64,000 bases of DNA from NCBI GenBank assembly GCA_903813345.2, contig CAIIXF020000008.1, positions 4,661,341 to 4,725,340 of the forward strand. Reading direction: 5' to 3'. Below the pieces are notes generated by a model. It had not been told where the DNA came from. It saw nothing but the letters and a program-made list of their open reading frames with translations, and did not search any database. This DNA comes from Owenia fusiformis (Eukaryota; Annelida; Polychaeta; Sabellida; Oweniidae). Positions 46,605 to 57,802 of this stretch are shown here, piece after piece. How positions within the stretch are numbered: position 1 is the stretch's first letter; every line of letters begins with the position of its first letter. Made by a program: the position numbers and the translations under genes.

Positions 46605-46672
46605 CTGGGCTGGTTTGCTGTTTGTTTATATGTTTTGTATTTACCATCTCTTGGTTCCAGATCTGCTAGATT
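46605..46672 (-). CDS. peptidase gene, 68-nt linker exon (candidate)
   Basis: Minus-strand segment with a strong pyrimidine tract and acceptor (ACTTTCCTCTAG) and a GTAAGT donor. It is open in phase 0 for 22 codons plus two bases: NLADLEPRDGKYKTYKQTAN then QP. Phase 0 on entry fits the micro-exons upstream, and two bases out fit the cysteine-motif exon at 36410. The LINE begins only 50 bp downstream in the intron. Support is splice sites and phase only; there is no recognised similarity. Confidence 0.5.
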
Positions 46673-46842
46673 CTAGAGGAAAGTAAGAAAATTGATATTG
46701 TTAGTTTTTTGTACATTGTACTATAGTTACTGATATGTCTTTGTAATGACATCAGAGAGTCAATAAAAGATATACTGTACATTAGGGTTATGTACTGGGA
46801 GGTTTTGGATACAGGGTTTATGCCAAGGGAATTATGTGTATA

Positions 46843-47936
46843 TAAATAGAGATTATCCTATATGAGGTTCAGGATATTGGGATTATCCCGAGGCGAATAT
46901 AATATATTTGCCCGAGGGCCGCAGGTCCCGAGGGGAAATATATTATATTGGCCAAGGGATAATCCCAATATCCTGAACCGACTATAGGATAATATGTTTA
47001 TCCCATACCAATCTTGGTCATCTGGTTCACATTGTTCAATCGTGGAAATATTTTAGAATATTCATGTCCAGTTTATTTTTCTTGGCCGTGGGCGGATTTT
47101 CCTGTTCTCTCAAATATTCCCACAATTATTTTCTCGAATTTTTGATTGATTAAGTGGATGCTCCTTCCCTTTTTTAAACCATCAAACAGATCCCGATTGT
47201 CTGTGTTTTCTCCATTGTCGATTACAGTCATTACGCGAACGTTACAAATTATGAACAAATATGCGAGCGGCGATTATGACGTAGCGGGCAGATATACTAT
47301 ATCTGCCCGCTCGGAGCGGGACGTAAAGCTATATCTGCCCGCTGATGAAAATATAAGTTTTTACAAACCGGCTTTATGTACCTGTAACACGTCCAAGTAT
47401 GGGATAAAGGTTTGTAAAAACTTATATTTTCATCAGCGGGCAGATATAGCTTCATGTCTCACTCCGAGTGGGCAGATATAGTATATCTGCCCGCTACGTC
47501 ATGATTGCTGTTTGCATATTTGTTCATAATTTGTAACATTCGTGTAATGACTGTAAACGACAATGGAGAAAACACAGACATTCGGGATCTGTTTGATGGT
47601 TTTAAAAAGGGAAGGAGCATCCACTTAATCAATCAAAAATTCGAGAAAATAAATGAAGGAATATTTGAGAGAACTGGAAAATCGGCCCACGGCCAAGAAA
47701 ACAAAACTGGACATGAATATTCTAAAATATTTCCACGACTGAACAATGTGAACCAGATGACCAAGACTGGTATGGGATAAACATATTATCCTATAGTCGG
47801 TTCAGGATATTGGGATTATCCCTTGGCCAATGTAATATATTTCCCTCGGGACCTTCGGCCCTCGGGCAGATATATTATATTTGCCTCGTGATAATCCCAA
47901 TATCCTGAACCTCATATAGGATAATCTCTATATACA
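46843..47936. mobile_element. 1.1-kb fold-back palindrome
   Basis: Two arms of about 500 bp meet near 47390. The left half is repeated in inverted order on the right with roughly nine in ten bases matching. Each arm ends with AGGTTCAGGATATTGGGATT and holds nested hairpins (CGGGCAGATATA / TATATCTGCCCG). Both arms encode, outward, nearly the same peptide (DNGENTD, GRSIHLINQKFEKI, GIFERTGKSAHGQE). The sequence is intronic to the peptidase gene model. Confidence 0.88.
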
Positions 47937-48595
47937 GGGTGTTCAAAAAACGCAACCCAAAGAAATCACTATATCTTGGAAAATACTTATCCAATCGTGT
48001 TCATTCTTTCAGGAAAGAAAGAAGAGACTGTGTATGTATAGCTCCTGTAGTTAGTTAGTTGTAAAACATGACTTAGACACCTGCTCAGAAGACATCAGTA
48101 TGAAGAAAAATATTAAAAATGTGAATGGAAAATCGTTATATCTTGGAAAAAAATAACTCAATTATGTTCAGAAGAGACTGTGTATATATAGCTCCTGTTA
48201 TGAGTTGTAAAACATGATGCCTTGGACACCTGCTCATAAGACAGTTGTACTAGGAATATACGAAAAACACAGTCAGAGGTGACTGCCACAGCAATAAAAC
48301 CAAATAACTTTCTAATCATAGTGTTTTGGCACTTCACAAATTATCCTCATTCAATGTGTGGTGAATTAATGAAGTTTTATCAAAATCACTCCAGGGACTT
48401 TACAGTCATGATCAAAATGCCTTCTTTAGTCTGCCTGAACCAGGGTGTTTGACTGTAATTTGAAAGCATTTCGACCATGACTGTAAAATCCCTGAAGTGA
48501 TTTTGATTTCACTCTACAGATTTACCATACAATGACTGAAGATGATTCGTGTCAAATTTGAAGAGCCAAAACACTATGGTTAGGAAGTTATTTAG
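47937..48595. repeat. duplicated segment and inverted repeat
   Basis: CAGGGTGTTCAAAAAACGCA at 47935 looks like the end of a mariner-type element; a weak partner (CACCCTG) lies at 49271. Inside, AGAAGAGACTGTGTAT...TAGCTCCTGT occurs twice (48021 and 48173). An inverted repeat of about 300 bp (48290-48600) pairs AATAACTTTCTAATCATAGT with its complement. Confidence 0.6.
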
Positions 48596-49220
48596 TTTTT
48601 GGCTCACACAGTGAGCCTATGGGATCGACCAGGCGTCCGTCCGTTGGTCCGTCTGTCAACAAATGATGTCCGTCAACATTGGCTGCACAAACTAAAACTG
48701 CTATTCTGATTGAGTCATATCCACATTCATTTTATGCATATCCATAATGCCTATTTGACCTATCATCGCCATTTCCCAAGTTTGCCCAGTTTCCGAGAAA
48801 TTGCTGATTTTGACGTCAAAAAGTCAAATTTTCTGTAAATACTAGACACTTTGTTGAAGTAGAACTTTCAAATAACTTTTAGTAGTTGCTGTATATGCAA
48901 CTTAAGTTCTCTGAAGATTTCAAAGCTCGAGAAACTACAGTTCTTGGTGTTTACTCTATAAAATTTGACAAAAGTAGGACTTTGTCATTTTTAGGGAACT
49001 TTCTCATGTATAAAGTCAATCATCATTGGCTGCACAAATTAAAACTGCTTTTCGTATTGAGTCATATTCACATTCATTTTATGCATATACATAATGCCTG
49101 TTTGACCTGTCATCGCCATTTCTCAATTTCGCCCAGTTTCCGAGAAATTGCTGATTTTGTGACATCAGATGACAATGACCCAAAATCACAATCTCCATTT
49201 ACTTAAAAAATTTCAAGTAA
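48596..49220 (+). mobile_element. repeat family B, copy 1 (truncated)
   Basis: Begins TTTTTGGCTCACACAGTGAG, then GATCGACCAGGCGTCCGTCC and a CGTC repeat, then two copies of a unit with GAGTCATATCCACATTCATT and CCGAGAAATTGCTGATTTTG. The far end seen in copy 2 (57803-58986) is absent. Confidence 0.75.
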
Positions 49221-49279
49221 ATTGGTTGAAAAATAATGAAATGACAGATAAATTCCGAGAACTTAGTGATCACCCTGTA

Positions 49280-49455
49280 CATTTGCGATATTTTTGATTT
49301 ATATAAAAACCCTACCACTGGGATAACGAGACACCCCTTGCCATTTAAAATACCAACTTATGTTACAATCAGACTTCTCAATGCATCAGTTCTAGACCTC
49401 ATAAAGCAATGGAACAACCTAAGCCATCTGGTTAGAGATTTACCAACCATTTCTA
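49280..49455 (+). pseudogene. C-terminal fragment of a LINE reverse transcriptase
   Basis: The frame reads YKNPTTGITRHPLPFKIPTY and LDLIKQWNNLSHLVRDLPTI, the style of the conserved C-terminal tail of LINE polyproteins (arginine/leucine-rich, xxWNxLxxxLR). It is cut by a mariner-type element and seems to resume at 50427-50480. Confidence 0.5.
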
Positions 49456-50426
49456 CAGTGTGTCTCAAAAAAAATGTTACACTTACAAAAAGTTCAATAT
49501 CTCATAATTTTGACTTTTCCCCTAAAATATGCTTAGGATAGAAAAAGACAAATCTTTCTCGAATAATTTGACACCATCAGATTCAAAATATGTCCTTGAT
49601 TGGCTCCAAAGGACAGCTTTTAGTGTCCCATGGTAAAATGTGACTTGCGCCAACTTCTAAGTGATTGAATGGACCAAACGACAAAGAGGAACGGTTTCTT
49701 TAACATTTAACTTTCTTCTGATTAGAAGCTTGACCTTTAACTGAGTCATTCTGTAATTTTCTTATTTATCTTACATATTATCATTGGGTCTATCCACATA
49801 ACATGTGGTCCCCTCAACATGTTCTCCAAAGCAAATCTGAGGTACCCTTGCCCATGCGCACATGCATTGTAATATCACACTGATTCCATCCATTATTTTT
49901 GCAGAAGTTCATTTAGGTCAGTTTGTGATGCTATAAAACGCATTCAGAGGCCCTTCAAAAAATCAAGGGTTTAAAGTGGCATGACCCTGGGGGCCAATCA
50001 ATTGGGTAAAACAATCTTCTGATTTCCAAAGCATTTACCAAACGATCTGCCACAGGCCTTTGCACCATCCTGTTGCCATCATTTGTAACAAAATTGAACC
50101 TTTGACAATGAAATGTTGTATTTCTATCCAGGAAAGAAACAACTGGATCATTGATCATATCAAGATATCAATGTCCACAGCATTCACACCAAAAAAGAAT
50201 TGATCACCACATGTCCAACCACTGAGAAATTGGCGCAAATCAGATTTCACGTGCGTCTATAAAATCTGTCCTGTGCAGCCAATCATGGACGGACTTTGAA
50301 TCTGATGGTGTGGATCTATTCGGGAAGGCTGGTCTTTTATTATCTAAGTATATTTTAGGGGAAAAGTCAAAATCATGAAAGATATTGAACTTTTTGTAAG
50401 TGTAACATTTTTTTGGAGACACACTG
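49456..50426. mobile_element. decayed mariner/Tc1-type transposon
   Basis: A TA duplication flanks inverted ends beginning CAGTGTGTCTCAAAAAAAAT and, from the other side, CAGTGTGTCTCCAAAAAAAT; the ends stay similar for about 90 bp. The minus strand still shows RRLFYPIDWPPGSCHFKPLI, which resembles the PxWPPRSPDLxPLDF block of the transposase, but the gene is deleted and full of stops. Confidence 0.75.
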
Positions 50427-50578
50427 TAGTTTCAAAAATGCTGTTTGTTACATACACCCTACTAGAATTTAAAGTTGAATTTTGAAAGCAACCTGTAATG
50501 CCACATGGCGATTGGTATGATTTCATCCATGTTATTGTTTATAATGTTTTCAACAAATGAAATAAAAACATTAATAAT

Positions 50579-53500
50579 CACTATTCTCACACCTTCCACC
50601 CCGAGTAATCGGGGTGGAAAATTTTCTAAGAGGCTCCGTTAAGGAAAAAATGGCTTTTAGAGCTGGATGGAATTTCGGTGTATTTTTTATTCTATTAGGG
50701 TGTCCTGCATAAGGGATTTCGCCTGCGAAGCATATAACTCTTGCGAACATATCTAAATACTGGTCCGAAGAAGACATACCTTGAATTTTTTAGAAAAAAA
50801 TTGGCTAAAAATGGAAACTACAAAAAGTCAAAATGTTCGACTCAAACAAAGTTGTAGCTATTCTATACCAATATTATGTGTTATGTAAGGTTTCTCAAAT
50901 GTTTCAGGACCTTCATTAGTATACTTGTGTCTAGAAATGTGACATTTAAGGACAAAATTTGGCATTTTTTAATCATTTTCGCTTTCAGCATTAACATATA
51001 GTTCCTTATATCTCGAGATTAATGCTGACTGGTTGTTGCATTTTTGATTGAATGTGTGCTTGTACATGTGTTCATCCATTTAAGGTATAGAAAATGTATA
51101 GTGGACAACCAATGTTCGTATGAGAGCTTTCAGATCTCCCCTACCCCATTTATTATGTAAAATAAACGAAAAATATGAAAAAATAGAATAACTTGAAATT
51201 ATAAACTTTAACAAAGTTGTAGCTATTCTATATCAATATTATGTGTTATTTAATGTTTTTAAGATATTTAAGAACCTTTATCGGTATACAAGTGGCTAGA
51301 AATGAGACATTTAAGGACAAAACTTTGCATTTTTTCATCATTTTTGCTTTCAGCAGTAATATATAGTTCCTCATATCTTGAGTTTTATGCTGTCTGATTG
51401 TTTCATTTTCAATCAAATCTGTACTTGTGCATGTCTTCCTCCATTTAAGATATAGAAAATGTATAGTGGACAAACAATGTTCATATTAGAGCTTACAGAT
51501 ATCCCCTACCCCATCTATTATGGAAAATAAACGAGAAATATGAAAAAATAAAATAACTTGAAATCATAAACTTTAATAAAGTTGTAGCTGTTCTATATCA
51601 ATATTATGTGTTATTTAATGTTTTTAAGATATTTCAGAACCTTTATTGGTATTCAAGTGGCTAGAAATGAGACATTTAAGGACAAAACTTGGCATTTTTT
51701 AATCAATGCTGCTTTCAGCAATAACATATAGATCCTTATATCTTGAGTTTTATGCTGACTGGTTGATGCATTTTTGATTAAATCTGTTCTTGTACATGTT
51801 TTCTTCCATTTAAGGTATTGATAATGTATGGTGGACAAACAATGTTCATATTAGAGCTTTCAGATCTCCCCTACCACATTTATTAGGGAAGATGACCGGA
51901 AAATATAAAAAAATAACTTCAAATTACCAGTATAAACTCTAACAAAGATGAAGCCATTCTTTATATGTTATTATTGAATGGTATAATTACTGTTTCAGGA
52001 CCTTCATTAATATACTACTGTTTAGAAATTAGACATTTAATAACAAAATTTGGCATTTTTCATCAATTGATCATCATTTTCACTTTTATCAATAACATAT
52101 ACTGTATTTCCTTTTATCTTGAGTTTTATGCTGATTGGTTGATGGATTCTTGAACAAATCTGTTCTTTTGCCTGCCTACTTTGATTTAAGGTTTTTAAAC
52201 ATGTATATTGGACAGCCTGTCATTATATTAGAGCTTACATATCTCCCCTACCCCATTTATTTTTAAAAAATAACCAGAAATATAAAAACCAAACAATTTC
52301 AAAGTATAGACTTTAACAAAGTTGTCGCTATTCTAGATCAATACTATGTATTCAGGTATTATTTGATATTTTTCAGATGTTTCAGGAACTTCATGAGTAT
52401 ACAAGTCCAAAAATTAGACATTTAAACTCGAGTTGCAAATGGGACGGGTATTCTCTATCTTTGTCTATTCGGGCTTTCTGGTAATAATACGTTGCAAACT
52501 GCTCATGAATCTATGCAATGTATAGTAGAACACTTGGAATATATTCAAATGTTATGGGGTATAGTAGTGTGATAATTATAACCAGTGATGAAGCCATATT
52601 GGTTGAATTTCCTCATATCAATTGCAATGTTGTCAAAGGCTTGGTGATTTTCATATTACACCTAAGGGTGGTGTAATTAGGAAGTTCATGAAGGATATTG
52701 GGCTTGAGGATATTTTGGTAATTGCAAACATTGTGAAATGAAGAACAGCCAACAAGATGATTTTGGAAAGCATTGCAAAATGGTAAGCTGTCTTTGGTTT
52801 GTGAAGGAATGTTACTGTCTCTCTAAACTTTAATAGCAGAGCTGCTATTAAAGTTTGCAAAACGGATAGTTGCAACAATCTATCAAATACTGATCATGAA
52901 GAAGTTGACACTCTCCCTATGGCCCATGTCTACTACAGTGCTGCAGACAAGACGAAGGAATTCAATGTTGAGCGAATTTGTATTCAGCCAATGATACAGA
53001 ATGTTGCTTGCAAAGAAGGGTGAGAGTTAAAATGAGCTCTTCAAGTTTCTTATGTCCTTCAAGTAAGCATTCTAAATTACTATGAATCTCAAAGTGCAAT
53101 ACCTATTTGAAGATATATCAAAGATGGGTGTCTTGTACCAGTACTCACAAACAAACCCTCGTGGCAACACAAGAAACATATGTCCTTGGCAATTCGGAAA
53201 TGTAAAAGGCAAAAGGCAGAGAAAATTGCTAATACAAAGTTTCTAGTCAAATTAGTCAAACAAAAATTATTTAGAGATCTTACATATCTGAATATATAGC
53301 GTGTGGTGTCATGAGACATTTAAAATTACTGAAATGCAGCTCTAACGTAGAACCAGGGAGATATTAAAAATCAGGCTGTTGCTGGATTAAGTTCGAGAGT
53401 TGTGAACAATCATGTTTATATATAGACATATTCTTTGATTCATACATGTATGAGAGTAAAATGTGAAATTACAAAATTATTTCGCACTATTCTAATCTTT

Positions 53501-55835
53501 TAAAAATATGGTTGTGTTGTAATTTTATCTTTAATATGTACATTTGTGTTTAAAACACATTGTCTATGCTTTGAAGATAACAAGACACATAATTGAATAT
53601 ATATGATCTAAAATATATCAACTAATCACCATTCAACTAAAAATATAAACAACTATTGCTGAAAGTGAAAAATTTGTGATTTTGCCCATTTATGTGTCAT
53701 TTTTGATAATAGTGTGCTTATAAATGTGCTAAACTTTTGAAAAGCTTAAAGAGTCACTAATAGGATAGCACAATCAAGACCCCTCTGGACTTTTTTGCAT
53801 ATTGAGTTTCACCACATATTCACCCATCTACTAACCAAAGAAGAAGTCCCAAATCCCCCTCTTTCTTTGTGAATTTTTGCGATTGAGCTGGCCGATCTAA
53901 TTATTTTCGCAGAAATTAATTCAGTCTGAAGTTTGAATATACCGGGAAAGTCCTCCTGTTATCTGATTGGTCGTTGGATTTGTTTATCATGAACCTGATT
54001 GGCTGCCTGGTTCAAGGCGCTTGTGTGACTCAATGGGGATTCCCCTCGCTAGCCGAGGAATCGATTGTGTTTAATTCTGGAGGTTGGTTGTTCTGTTGAT
54101 TATTTCAATATTTCGGCAATAATATGCCCAAAAGTTATTCTCAAGATATATCCATGGTATGTTAGATATTATATGAGCAAGAACAATAGGACATCATAGA
54201 TTGTCTTGGGGAGAAACCTTTGGTATAATGCACCTTTAAGAATATTAACATGCAATAATAATAACATTTTTGTTGGTTTTCTTATTAAATGGTGGAGGGG
54301 AGATCTTATACATACATTTTCTATAACATAAATCAAAGAAGACAGATTCAATAAAAAAACATATATCAACTATCATCAAAGAATTATAATTGTGGAAAAT
54401 TATATGCTATTGCTAAAAGCAGAATGCTAAAAATGCCAAATTTTGTCCATAAACTTTACACAAATGTAATCAAATGAAGGTTACATTAAATAATACATAG
54501 TATTGATAGAGAATAGCTACAATTTTGTTAAAGTTTATGTTTTGAAATTACTTTTTCATTTACATTATAAATGGGGTAGGGGAGATATGAAAGCTCAAAT
54601 ACAAACATTGGTTGTCCAATATACATTTTTTATATCCTAAATGGAAGAAGACATGTACAAGAACAGATTTGACCAAGAATGCACCAACCAATCAGCATGA
54701 AACTCAAGATATAAGGACCTATACGTTATTGCTGAAAGCGAAAATGGTAAAAAAAATGCCACGTTTTGTCCTTAAATGTCTCATTTCTAGGCACTAGTTT
54801 ACCAATAAAGGTTCTGAAATATCTTAAAAACATTAAATAACACATAATATTGATATAGAATAGAATAGTTTTTTATAATTTCAAGTTATTTTATATTTTC
54901 ATATTTTTCTTTAATTTTTCATGATAAATGGGGTAGGGGAGATCTGAAAGCTCTAATGTGACCATTGGTGGTCCACTATACATTTTCTATACCTTAAATG
55001 GAAGAAGACATGTACAAGAACAGATTTGATTAAAATTGCAACAACGAGTAAGCATAAAACTCTATATATGAGGAACTATATGTTAGGGCTGAAAGCTAAA
55101 ATGATTAAAAAATGCAAAGTTTTGTCCTTAAATATCTCATTTCTAGGCACTAGTATACCAATAAAGGTTCTGATATATTTGAAAAACACTAAATAACACA
55201 TAATATTGATATAGAATAGCTAAAAGATTGTTTAAGTTTATAAATTCAAGTTATTTTACTTTTTCATATGTTTCGGTAATTTTTCATAATAAATGGGGTA
55301 GGGGAGATCTGAAAGCTCTAATATGACCATTGGTGGTCCAATATACATTTTTTGTATCTTAAATGGAAGAATACATGTACAAGAACAGATTTGATCAAAA
55401 TTGCAACAACCAGTCAGCATTAAACTCAAGATATAAGGAACTATATGTTACTGCTGAAAGCAAAAATGATCAAAAATGCCAAATTTTGTCCTTAATTATC
55501 TTATTTCTAGACACTAGTACACTAATGAAGGTCCTGAAACATCTGAAAAACATTAAATAATACATAGTGTTAATATTAAATGGCTAGAGTTTTGTTTGAG
55601 TTGAAAATTTTGACTTTTTGTAGTTTCCATTTTTAGCCATTTTTTCTAAAAAATTCAAGGTATGTCTTCTTCGGACCAGTATTTAGATATGTTCGCAAGA
55701 GTTATATGCTTCGCAGGCGAAATCCCTTATGCAGGAAACCCTAATAGAATGAAAAATACAGAGAAACTCCATCCAGCTCACAAAGTCATTTCTTGCACTA
55801 TTCTCACACCTTCCACCCTGAGTAATAAGCCTAAT
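50579..55835. mobile_element. 5.2-kb fold-back element with tandem-repeat arms
   Basis: Left arm (50640-52430) and right arm (54370-55790) are inverted copies. From the ends inward: CTTCGCAGGCGAAATCCCTT and CGGACCAGTATTTAGATATG, then units of about 350-390 bp (four to five on the left, four on the right). Each unit has GGGGTAGGGGAGATCTGAAA, TTTTGTCCTTAAATGTCTCA and ATTGATATAGAATAGCTA. About 1.9 kb of non-repeated, AT-rich DNA lies between the arms. CACTATTCTCACACCTTCCA occurs near both outer edges in direct order. No transposase found in the middle. Confidence 0.8.
52431..54369. other. centre of the fold-back element, no gene recognised
   Basis: A 1.9-kb AT-rich segment with short, stop-rich frames. 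If the element is autonomous its transposase should be here, but nothing resembles a DDE transposase. Two GATTGG boxes occur near 53966 and 53998 (CTGATTGGTCG, CCTGATTGGCTG). Confidence 0.4.
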
Positions 55836-56180
55836 TTGGGATGAGCAGATGCAATGGGCAGTAGATTTGTAGATGGCAGACCAATCTGTCTGAATTCCCA
55901 CCAAATATTTCTTAGTTAAGGGGTTAAATTTACTAGATCTAACTTGATCATATGAAGTTAGATACCAGTCACATGAAATTCGAGTTTATCGCACATTTAA
56001 AGGGGGTTACAACTAGGTATTAAAACATATACACTTTCGGTTTATATTATCAATTTTTACAGTTTTGTGGTAGCTTTCAATTTGTATGGCCTTGCTACAT
56101 TAGCATATGCACATTTTTTAGGCCAATCAAAATGCTGGAATTTGTCTGGACATGGGTCATGAATATTCAAAGCTACTTAA

Positions 56181-56780
56181 AGGGATATTCCTTACCAGAC
56201 CATTTTCTCTTAATATGGTAGCCATAACCATATATGTACTATCCATGTTTAGCAAAACTCAGAAAAATGTTTTGATATGGTCAATATTGATCACTAAAAA
56301 ATGTAGTGCTCAATTTCAGTAGGCTTCCATCTTTTAAGATTTCATTCAGGAAGTGATGTCATCGACTCTCAACTTTGCATACAGGATTAGGTAAAGAGCT
56401 ATTAAGAATTACAAAACCAGCTGAATATTCTTTTTCACATTTGTCTATGATTTAATCCTTCTAAAATCTCTTCTTTTATCATAATCTGACAAGCTCTGAA
56501 AATATTTTTGCATATAAAGTAAAGATTATTTGTCTAGAAGTGATTTTGTGCTACTTTCCTATACTGTAATAGGCAAGGTTATGAAAATTGAGAGTTGATG
56601 ACATCACTTCCTGAGTGAAATTTCAAAAGATGGCAGCTCACTGGAAATGAGCACTACATTTTTAAATGATCAATATTGACTATAGTAAAACATTTTCCCA
56701 TGTTTTGCTAAATATGAACAGTATGTATATGATTATAGCTACAATATTAGGATAGAAATGGTCTGGGCAGGAATGTCCCT
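56181..56780. mobile_element. palindromic MITE with TTAA target sites
   Basis: TTAA at 56177-56180 and 56781-56784 flank inverted ends AGGGATATTCC and GGAATGTCCCT. About 230 bp pair on each side, including TCAGGAAGTGATGTCATCGA with its complement. TTAA duplications are typical of piggyBac- and Kolobok-type elements. Non-coding. Confidence 0.8.
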
Positions 56781-57056
56781 TTAAGTCCAGGTTATGGCAA
56801 GTTCCATAAACAAGATGAAGATCCAATACCTCAAAATGAATTCCAACATATCTGCCAATGCATTTGATGATTGTCTTTCATACCCAGTTTATGTTTTTGA
56901 TAATGAATTATTTTGATAAATCATACTTTTTGGGGTTTATTTCCCTTTAAATTCAACAGGAAGCTGTTAAAATGAGAATGGGAATTGATCAATGTAAAAT
57001 GTATGAAATATAAAAATATGAAAATAACTATGTTACATATAATGATAACAACACAC

Positions 57057-57095
57057 CTTTTCAATCTCCTCATCTTTTCTCTGCAGTTCCACTAT
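57057..57095 (-). CDS. coiled-coil micro-exon 5 (IVELQ type)
   Basis: A 39-nt exon on the minus strand between CTTACAG and GTGTGT, phase 0 at both ends. It encodes IVELQRKDEEIEK, 13 residues. It is nearly the same peptide as the micro-exon at 62460 but one codon shorter, which shifts the heptad register by one position. Last of the array before the 68-nt linker exon. Confidence 0.7.
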
Positions 57096-57242
57096 CTGTA
57101 AGTATAACACAAAGATACATGCTATGTAACGTATTTTGGGGATGTTGATATTCATCATTGCTGATTGAAATAAGTGAACAGTTCCAAGCAACACAACAAG
57201 CATATAAAGAAACAACAATTAATGATAATGATAACAACATAC

Positions 57243-57284
57243 CTCATTTTGAATTTCATTTTGTTCTCTCCTAAGTTTCGCTCT
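57243..57284 (-). CDS. coiled-coil micro-exon 4 (R-K type)
   Basis: A 42-nt exon on the minus strand between ATTACAG and GTATGT, phase 0 at both ends. It encodes RAKLRREQNEIQNE. The leucine at position 4 and isoleucine at position 11 are seven residues apart, the spacing expected for heptad core positions. Located 148 nt from micro-exon 5. Confidence 0.7.
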
Positions 57285-57478
57285 CTGTAATTATAACATA
57301 TTCATATATTCCTTAACATATTTAGTGGGTTAGTGGGAATGTTGACATTCATCTTTACCAAAGTTATTTTAATTCAGCATTCATACAATGTATTTAATAG
57401 CCCTAAATAGGTTAAAGTGTCGTTTTTTACTCCCAATTGAAACAAGGACACAAATAAACAAGTATAATAACAATGTGC

Positions 57479-57517
57479 CTCCTTTTTAGTTTCAAGTCAT
57501 TCTCTCCGCTGTTCTCT
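57479..57517 (-). pseudogene. decayed coiled-coil micro-exon
   Basis: Clearly related to its neighbours (acceptor-like AATTAG, then AGAGAACAGCGGAGAGAA) but with an in-frame TGA as the seventh codon, 39 nt in place of 42, and GC in place of GT at the donor. It keeps the regular spacing of the array. Confidence 0.65.
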
Positions 57518-57641
57518 CTAATTATCACACAAGCATATAGTCCTCATGCAACTGTTATTCTGTTATAATTTTCTGTGTTATTCTGGAGATGCTGATGATC
57601 ATCTTTATACTGAGATAAGCAAGTGTATGATAACATCATAC

Positions 57642-57683
57642 CTCTTTTTCAATTTTCAGTAGTTCTTTCCTCATTTCCTTTCT
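57642..57683 (-). CDS. coiled-coil micro-exon 3 (R-K type)
   Basis: A 42-nt exon on the minus strand between ATTACAG and GTATGA, phase 0 at both ends. It encodes RKEMRKELLKIEKE, with Met4, Leu8 and Ile11 at core-like spacing. The flanking intron edges (GTGTTATAATTACAG, GTATGATG) are almost the same as at micro-exon 1 (63677), showing that exon and intron edges were duplicated together. Confidence 0.72.
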
Positions 57684-57802
57684 CTGTAATTATAACACAA
57701 GCACATATTATTTGAAATGAAACATATTTCGAGATGTTCATCTTTACCAGGATTAGCAAACAAACACACAATAAACATTTACTGTTATATTGATAGTAGA
57801 CC

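Noticed and set aside
47935-49277. One mariner-type element spanning two CAGGGTG ends
   Set aside because: Only about eight bases match between the ends, and other elements lie between; more likely two separate relics.
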